This document shows positions 57,992-64,000 of a stretch of 64,000 nt of DNA, one piece after another. How positions within the stretch are numbered: the stretch's first letter is position 1; each line of letters starts with the position of its first letter. The stretch spans positions 52,066,551 through 52,130,550 of the forward strand of contig OW388300.1 of the NCBI GenBank assembly GCA_936450465.1, given 5' to 3'. The notes beneath the pieces were generated by a model. It did no database searches and was not told where the DNA came from. It saw only the letters and a list, made by a program, of their open reading frames with translations. Position numbers and translations under genes: made by a program. Source of the stretch: Gibbula magus. Lineage: Eukaryota; Mollusca; Gastropoda; Trochida; Trochidae.

Positions 57992-59640
57992 ATGCTTAGC
58001 TTAAGCGAAGAAATGAAGACATGTATAACTACCATCCGGCAAAATCTTTCCAAAATTATATGTAATAGACTTTCTAAATGGACTGATAATCAAGATTTTA
58101 TTATTTCCGAACATACAGTGTTTAGGAAGGGCTTTCAAACGTTTAATAATGTGTTTGGTATTGATACTTTAATCACTAAATACCTATCATTATATAAAGG
58201 TAGATTTTACTGTGCTTTTATAGATTTGAAAGCAGCATTCGATTCTGTTCACAGACCATCTTTACTGTTCAAATTGTGGACTGGTAATGTGAAAGGGAAA
58301 ATGTTTAGACTTATAAGTAATATGTATAAAAATGTGAAATCATGTGTGTTGGTTAATAATGGATTTAGTCCCTTCTTTGACTGTCTCTACGGTGTTCGAC
58401 AAGGTTGTCAACTTTCACCTTTCTTATTTTCATTTTTTGTAAATGATGTGATACAATTTTTAAAAGTAGAAAATCAATTCTGTGTTAACCTAGACTTGCT
58501 GGATCTTTTTATACTCCTATTTGCTGATGACATTATTCTATTTGACAGTACTGTTATTGGATGACAAAAAAGATTAGACACAATGGTGGATTATTGCAGT
58601 AAGTGGCAATTAAAAGTAAACTGTTTTAAGAGTAAAGTCATTGCTTTTCGTAAGGCAGGTAGGTTAAAACAGTACGAACAGTTTTTTCTTGATGGTAGTC
58701 CTCTTGATATTGTCCCAACTAATAAGTATTTTGGTGTACATCTCTCAAGCTCTGGTTCCTGGTATTGGAAAGTAATACTTCTGTTAAAATCAAGTATGTA
58801 CAAGTTCCATAAACCCCCTCTGAAAATGTCATTGCATATTTTTTATGTTAAAGTAATGCCCATATTGAATATGTGAAATATGTGAATTCCATCCCTGTAA
58901 AGATATTTTAAATGTTCATGATAAATTATGTAAACTTATTTTGAAATTAACAAGACCTGTTCCCAATAGTGTTGCAAGAGCAGAGCTTGGCATATATTCC
59001 CTTAAAATAAATTAATATTTGAAGATCGTTAAGTACTGGTTGCGTTTATCATCCCAAAGAGAAAACGGCATATTATATCATGCCTATCTATATCAATATA
59101 ACCGGGCAGAACATGGCTTGGATTGTTGGGCTCTTAAAGTTAAAAATCTCGTATTTTCGTATGTATTTGGCGAAATTTGGAATAGACAAACTGTTTCTTG
59201 TTCTAGTTCATTCATATCAGTTTTTAGAACACGATGTATTGATATTGATAATCAGGTTTTTTTTTTAATCCATTGACAAATTATCCTCATTGTATTTCTA
59301 TAAAACAATTAAGTTAACAAGAGAATATGAACAGTATTTAAATTTGGTAAATGTTGCTGTAGTTAGAATTTCTCTCAGTCAGTTTCGTACCTCCAGCAGT
59401 GATATAATGATATCTCAGGGTAGAAAATTTGGTATGCCTAAAAGTGAAAAACTTTGCCCATTTTGTATCAGACCAACTGAAGAAAGAGAGTACCATGTCT
59501 GTCTTGAATGTCCATTTTAGGATGACCTAAGAAGACATTTTCGGTCAAGTTTACATTTTTTCTATCAAAATGAGGAGCAAACAACTGTCCATATTGTAAC
59601 TTACTGCCTTTATCATCATATTTGTATGGTCTATGATATC
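57992..59640 (+). pseudogene. Second non-LTR retrotransposon, truncated RT
   Basis: RT motifs: 'NRLSKWTDNQDFIISEHTVF' (entry to the fingers), motif A 'YCAFIDLKAAFDSVHR', 'YGVRQGCQLSPFLFSFFVND', and the catalytic 'LLFADDIILF'. A TGA at 58562-58564 breaks it, and the frame resumes 'MVDYCSKWQLKVNCFKSKVI'. Later 'KYWLRLSSQRENGILYHAYL' and a zinc-binding 'LCPFCIRPTEEREYHVCLEC' (59454-59513) mark the C-terminal region. No endonuclease domain is seen, so the 5' part is missing. Motif A and the C-terminus differ from the neighbouring L1/Tx1-type element, so it is a separate family. Confidence 0.8.
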
Positions 59641-59741
59641 ATTTACTGTGCATTGTGAATATATTGATTAATCTACTTATGGCGCAACAACTTTAAAATG
59701 TAAAATATGTATTGTAAAATGGCCTGTGGCCTGATGAGTAA

Positions 59742-59935
59742 TTCGCTTATTGTTGGAGGATACATTATCCTATGCATGCATATGGCTGTCCTATTTGATC
59801 TTATATGTAACACATACAAATCATTACTGTAGTTTGGTACTTGCGTAATTCGCTTATTGTTGGAGGATACACTGCATCATTGACGTAAACATGTACCAGA
59901 TCAAACAGGACAGCCATATGCATACAGACTTCACA
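59742..59935. repeat. Direct plus inverted repeat cluster
   Basis: GTAATTCGCTTATTGTTGG with GGATACA occurs at about 59742 and 59845. 'GCATATGGCTGTCCTATTTG' returns inverted as 'CAAACAGGACAGCCATATGC'. It has the look of a small foldback element with an internal duplication. Confidence 0.75.
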
Positions 59936-60035
59936 CCTGGACAGAACTACGTACTACATTTGATGAATAGGTAAACCAAATTCATGATCAAATAAGGACA
60001 ATAATTTCCATAAGTTAGGAATATATAGAGAATAC

Positions 60036-60167
60036 TAAACGAAGTCCCGTTTAATAACATATTTATGAAAAGAGTGAGTGGTTTCGTATTTAACGAGCGA
60101 AAGCGAGTTAGATACCGATACCATTCACGAGTTTCATAAATATGTTATTAAATGGGATCGAGTTTAT
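60036..60167. repeat. Palindromic MITE-like element with GCGAAAGCGAG loop
   Basis: Arms 'CCGTTTAATAACATATTTAT' and 'ATAAATATGTTATTAAATGG' extend about 45 bp each around a loop containing AACGAGCGAAAGCGAGTT. Similar design to the 17337-17482 element. Confidence 0.85.
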
Positions 60168-60602
60168 TTTTTTTTTTATTACGCGCTGATTAAGTTGCAC
60201 GAACTCGTCAATAAATAGGACAAACTTAATTGCTACCGCGGCGCTGATATTGTGACGTCATGTTTTAACCATTATGACGTCACGTCAATCAAAAGCATCC
60301 GATGTTATTACACAAAGTGTAATAACACGGTAGATTTATTAAACCGTGATATTTTCAACGGGTGAGAAATAAATCATAATACTGTGAAGAATATTCCAAA
60401 TTCTTCTGTTTTGTGGTTTGGTCTCTAATTATAAGGAGCTCAATGAGTCTTCGTGAACAGACCAAACAAAGGCGACCGATAATGCTATCGTTTCTCACAG
60501 AACATCTAATTTATTCCACCTTTTACTGTTAATTGGTCGATTGACTAACAACTAAAATAAACAACTTGAAAGACAGGAACCTCTTTATTGTTTATTCACA
60601 AT

Positions 60603-60994
60603 TTACGTGTGCAGTTTTTGGATCAAGTGCTGGATGCTGAAGCAGAGGAAAACATAAAGTTATAAATTTAATAAGCTTAACAATGATGACGTTCAATTTA
60701 AATAGATATAGATATTCACTTAGACGGTTAATGAATTATAAAAAGGATTATTGTTTTAGTTTTAGTATTATAAATGATTCGTACATGTTCGAGCTGATAT
60801 AAAATGAAGTATGCAGTTCTTATTCTAGATGTATAATAATACGTACTTAAGGCAAGCAAAGTCACAGCCCATGTCAAGGATGTCATTTGTAGAGATTAGG
60901 GTGCATTCATTTTCGCACTGTTGTTCAGTCGCATTGCCGCCAAATTTCTCCACAACAGCGTTCACCAATTTGTGTATTTCCGCGTTATCAAGGA
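60603..60994 (-). CDS. P3: small secreted cysteine-rich family member, exons 2 and 3
   Basis: Exon 2 (60994-60847, 148 nt) follows CTTTTCTTTCAG and encodes LDNAEIHKLVNAVVEKFG, ATEQQCENEC, 'LISTNDILDMGC' and 'DFACL', leaving in phase 2 at AA|GTACGT. Exon 3 (60636-60603) follows 'TTTTCCTCTGCTTCAG', encodes IQHLIQKLHT and ends TAA, with two AATAAA signals on the minus strand (60591-60596 and 60584-60589). Length, phases, cysteine spacing (C-x3-C-x12-C-x3-C) and C-terminus match P2. The signal-peptide exon was not found between 61.0 kb and the end of the window and may lie beyond it. Secretion is inferred from P2. No frame-disrupting change is visible. Confidence 0.75.
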
Positions 60995-62280
60995 CTGAAA
61001 GAAAAGAATAATAAGTTACGTTCAGTTCAAAAATAAAATTATCTTCCTGAAGTTGTTACTTGTGGAAAATAAACCATAGTGTTAAATCACTGAAAACGTA
61101 GTTGCATTTCAGTCTTCTGGTATATCAATCCGCAGAGTATGATTGAAAAGGTTTCATTATTGTCAAATATGATTATAACAACTATTCATACCATCTACCC
61201 GTCATCATTGGTTCAACTTTTATATGGCGACACAAGCTAGACAACATAAATCGTAATTAACATAAACAAGTACACAAAGACAGCAGAATACGAGTACTAA
61301 ACTTAAAAACCGATGTATTATAGAAAATTAGGAAAGATTGAAATACTTTTAAAAACAGAAGAGGATAATTCCAAAGTCCCCTTTGCCATTAAAAATATTC
61401 ACTTTAGATCATTGCCTGAGGTGCCGTTACTACCTGTCATTGAACCTATCAATAGACTGTTTTGTTACCCTTCATATCACGATTAGATCTAATCATAATG
61501 CCTAATATTTCAACCCAAGCTTCTATGACAAATTTGATAACAATGACTGAAATGATGATTGAAAACACACAATACTTTAACAAATTCACATTTTATTGTC
61601 ACAGATTTGTTTTGTTCCATCTTTTAAAGCTAGTGTGAATTCTCGAGAAACGGCTGGAGACATCTGATCTGCAGTTGATATCGGTGCTGTCCATGACCTG
61701 GGCAGTAGTGCTGATGTTGCCGACGTTGTTGCTGATTACTTCTTGAGTTGAATTAATGCTCAATGGTTGACGCCATTACAGCTGAGGTTCGCTGTAGAGG
61801 AAAACGAGAAACAACGAGAAAATTACGAGAGAAAAAACATTTGGCACAAAAATGCGCTTATTCTTTTGGATTTACAATGATGATTGTCTTCAATCATCAG
61901 TATTCGTACTTTCTCAGTATTTTAACACCATTTATAACGTTGAGCATTATAATGTGACTCCAAAAATACACTGAGTGCTCCTTAAAGGCGTTGTAGCACG
62001 TTTCTCTTACTGAAATAAAGTGCTCTCCCAAAATATGAATAAGGGTCACCAATGGCTAAATAATACTCCCGAATCAATAAAAAGAGTTCTACAACGAATC
62101 GAAATGGTCCGGTAAAGCCATACGAGGCAATTTTCCTTTGAGCGGCCATTTAAGGTGTTCACATGAAAATGGCCGATTGAAGGTAGTTCAAGTGATCTGA
62201 CTGGTGTAGTGATACCTAAACACTCGGAGTAGAATTTTAAATATGGTACAGTGATGATATGGTCAAAGATTTTGCTGTCT
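60995..62280. other. No gene established; P3 intron 1
   Basis: An acceptor-like CTCGTTTTCCTCTACAG (minus, about 61795) precedes short frames that I could not connect to anything. A TTAA plus AGGCGTTGTAGCACGTTTCT near 61984 resembles the terminus of the TTAA-flanked MITE at 16.6 kb. Confidence 0.4.
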
Positions 62281-62419
62281 GAAGTCTATTTATCAACCTA
62301 CTATGCATATAACCGGATACTTGAAACGACCTTTCTAAACCGTATCACCTGGTACGAGGGACTTACAACATTGTAAGTCCCTCCAGGAGGGTTAACATAG
62401 ACAGTTGTAAACCCTGTTA
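62281..62419 (-). repeat. Inverted copy of the 15.06-kb dispersed repeat
   Basis: Reverse complement of 15059-15190, including the CCTCCAGGAGGG core and 'CGACCTTTCTAAACCGTAT'. Confidence 0.8.
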
Positions 62420-62467
62420 TTTAAGAAATAAAACGAGTTGGCGTGTTTTATCGTAGCATTAAATATT

Positions 62468-62815
62468 AACAACCCGGATCTCCAATAGAACCCGGGTCTC
62501 TATTAGAACCCGGGCTTTACGTTAACTGAATACACCGTGTTGCAATATAAAATAGTTATATACACTCGTTTTTTAAAGGAAATATTGGTGTGACCATGTG
62601 AGATTCAGCATAACAGGTCCATGATAACAAATATCCGTCTTGTTCAGTTAATTCTCCTTTTACAATAAGTGACCCCAAGAAGATTATAAACGTCAATTCA
62701 TGTCTGAAGAAATATAACCCGGCCTCCAATACAACCCGGGTCTCTAATAGAACCCGGGGGGTAAGGGGGTGCTGAATGAAATAGAACCCCGGGTTGTATT
62801 AGAGGAAATACGGTA
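62468..62815. repeat. Repeat cluster with 'AGAACCCGGG' words
   Basis: 'AATAGAACCCGGGTCTCTA' and variants occur at 62479, 62499, 62730 and 62750, with an inverted 'CCCCGGGTTGTATTAGAGG' at about 62785. Likely a palindromic non-autonomous element, partly duplicated. Confidence 0.75.
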
Positions 62816-62979
62816 TTATTGTAATCGCTATTCCGTTTATAAATGTACACAATTATTGTCATCAGAAAATATTAATATTCAGCGCTCCCTGAGTAAATTT
62901 GTGTATGAAGCTTTTCAATTAAGAAACGACAATTATTATATCATTGTCGATTGTTTACCTCAGCACCGTATCCAACTTC

Positions 62980-63190
62980 CCAATGCAAGGCATGACTCTT
63001 GCCAGTCTCCATTACTGGCTGATTTAGGCCTTGCAGTATTTCCTTAAGAAATCTGTGTTTAGAAATCCAGGCCCGCTATGCATTTCCAGTGCAGCGATTC
63101 ACTGCCTCGACACAAGAAAGCTAGGGAAATACCGCAAGGGTTAAATCAGCCAGTAATGCAGACTGGCAAGAGTGATGCCTTGCGTTTGGA
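62980..63190. mobile_element. Foldback element with ~65-bp arms
   Basis: 'TGCAAGGCATGACTCTTGCC' through 'TACTGGCTGATTTAGGCC' on the left returns as 'AAATCAGCCAGTAATG' and 'GGCAAGAGTGATGCCTTGC' on the right, about 85 bp apart. Short open frames that cross it are artefacts. A (CTGT)n run follows at 63256. Confidence 0.85.
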
Positions 63191-63853
63191 AGTTGCACCG
63201 TATCATGTATTATTAACAATGTATGGCCAGAGGCCAAACTTGGCTAATAAAATCTGTCTGTCTGTCTGTAAGCACAGTAAGGGATATAAGGCAGTTGGGC
63301 TGAAAGGAAAGATAATTTAACTTTTTTCCAAAATATAACCAGTTGAAATATAAAATAGTACAATCAACAAGAACACAGAAATAGTTTTGGATGAAAGTTA
63401 CAAGAAAAGGAAAATAATAAAGTCAACAAATGACAACAAAGAAATAGCTTCATTCATTCTAGCTCCGAATATAACTAAGTAAAAAATACAAAAATTCTCC
63501 AAAAATAAAGAAAAATCACTAAATCCTGTTACATTTCGCACTTAACCTCTCCTAGTGGTGAAGAAGACATCAGCCAAATTTGAAAAGAATGGGATGAATA
63601 GTTTTTCTGTAATCGATCGGACAAAAAATGTCTTCGAACGGACGGGGGGTATAATAAACGGGTGGTCTTTATTTACTAACTAAAAATCTTTCGAATATCG
63701 CTAACAGTAACCCTAATGACTAATTTCTGAGATATAATGAAATGAAAAACAAACCTTACAAAATATAACCTATCATGTAGGTTCAATTTGTTTACAGCAA
63801 TGAAAATTAATTGTTCATACTTCATTTTGACCAACTAATGTCTTTTCACTCAC
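63191..63853. other. No gene; pearl-like terminus near 63.6 kb
   Basis: AT-rich. 63615-63660 contains CGAACGGACGGGGGGTATAA, matching the ACGG tract and GGGGTATA end of pearl-like elements elsewhere in the window. Confidence 0.55.
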
Positions 63854-63987
63854 CGCAATATCATGTATTTCTGGTAGAGTCTGATGAAAATATCTTCGTC
63901 GGAATCTGAAGATGTGTTATCAGAGTGTACAGTTGAAATGAATGGAATGTGCTCCGTCATCGTCTTGTATACCGGCAACTCTCCCAT
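63854..63987 (-). CDS. Possible first exon of a gene leaving the window
   Basis: Minus-strand ATG at 63987 opens MGELPVYKTMTEHIPFISTV, then an acidic-serine block SDNTSSDSDEDIFIRLYQKY, ending MILR at a strong donor CG|GTGAGT (GT at 63853). An acidic, Ser/Asp-rich leader followed by a basic helix is seen in many nuclear proteins and in transposon accessory proteins; I do not recognise it. The next exon should lie at lower coordinates, but none was identified with the right phase (2). Confidence 0.35.
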
Positions 63988-64000
63988 AGTTTAGCACGTG

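Noticed and set aside
61640..61760. Minus-strand frame reading 'QEVISNNVGNISTTAQ' as a P3 exon
   Set aside because: A stop follows the only acceptor in this frame and no residues match the P family or the required phase.
62769..63320. Two plus-strand frames of 80-92 codons
   Set aside because: Both run through the arms of the 62980-63190 foldback element and have no splice or start context.

Overview
The window is eukaryotic nuclear DNA: AT-rich, intron-containing and packed with transposable elements. Short multi-exon genes with GT/AG introns, AATAAA signals, LINE, DIRS, mariner, hAT-like and Harbinger-like remains, and 'pearl'-like elements (ACGG tetramers next to tandem core repeats and GGGGGTATA hairpins, described from bivalves) all point to a marine mollusc. 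I cannot name the species. There is no sign of prokaryotic or organellar sequence.

Layout. 0-6.7 kb: repeat fragments, a broken transposon-associated gene (1.3-2.0 kb), a 20-copy 73-bp satellite (4.45-5.89 kb) and a LINE 3' end. 6.9-9.3 kb, minus strand: a complete three-exon gene for a small secreted single-domain antistasin-like protein with its TATA box. 10-15 kb: foldback elements, hairpins, tRNA-like fragments and an orphan collagen-like exon. 15.2-26 kb: two divergently oriented members of a small secreted cysteine-rich family (C-x3-C-x12-C-x3-C), here called P1 (minus) and P2 (plus). Their introns have collected a TTAA-flanked MITE, a pearl-like element and a MADF/Harbinger-like element; a hAT-type MITE with a perfect 8-bp target duplication lies between the two genes. 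26.5-33.2 kb: a 2-kb segment carrying a dead mariner transposase, present twice. 34-40.6 kb: pearl-like repeats. 40.6-44.0 kb, minus: an unrecognised gene of at least five exons. 45.5-57.2 kb: an L1/Tx1-type LINE whose endonuclease domain is split by a 6.5-kb DIRS-type tyrosine-recombinase retrotransposon. 58-59.6 kb: a second, unrelated LINE. 60.6-61.0 kb, minus: P3, the third member of the cysteine-rich family. The rest is palindromes and inverted repeats, ending in a possible first exon at 63.9 kb.

The most interesting finding is the P1/P2/P3 family. I assembled it by eye from splice sites. All members share intron phases (1, then 2), a cysteine framework, and in P2 and P3 a nearly identical C-terminal exon. 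The function is unknown. Secretion of short disulfide-rich proteins is the common theme of these genes and of the antistasin-like gene; they could be defence, signalling or reproductive proteins, but the sequence does not say which. Gene models rest on splice signals and reading-frame continuity only; no transcript evidence was available.
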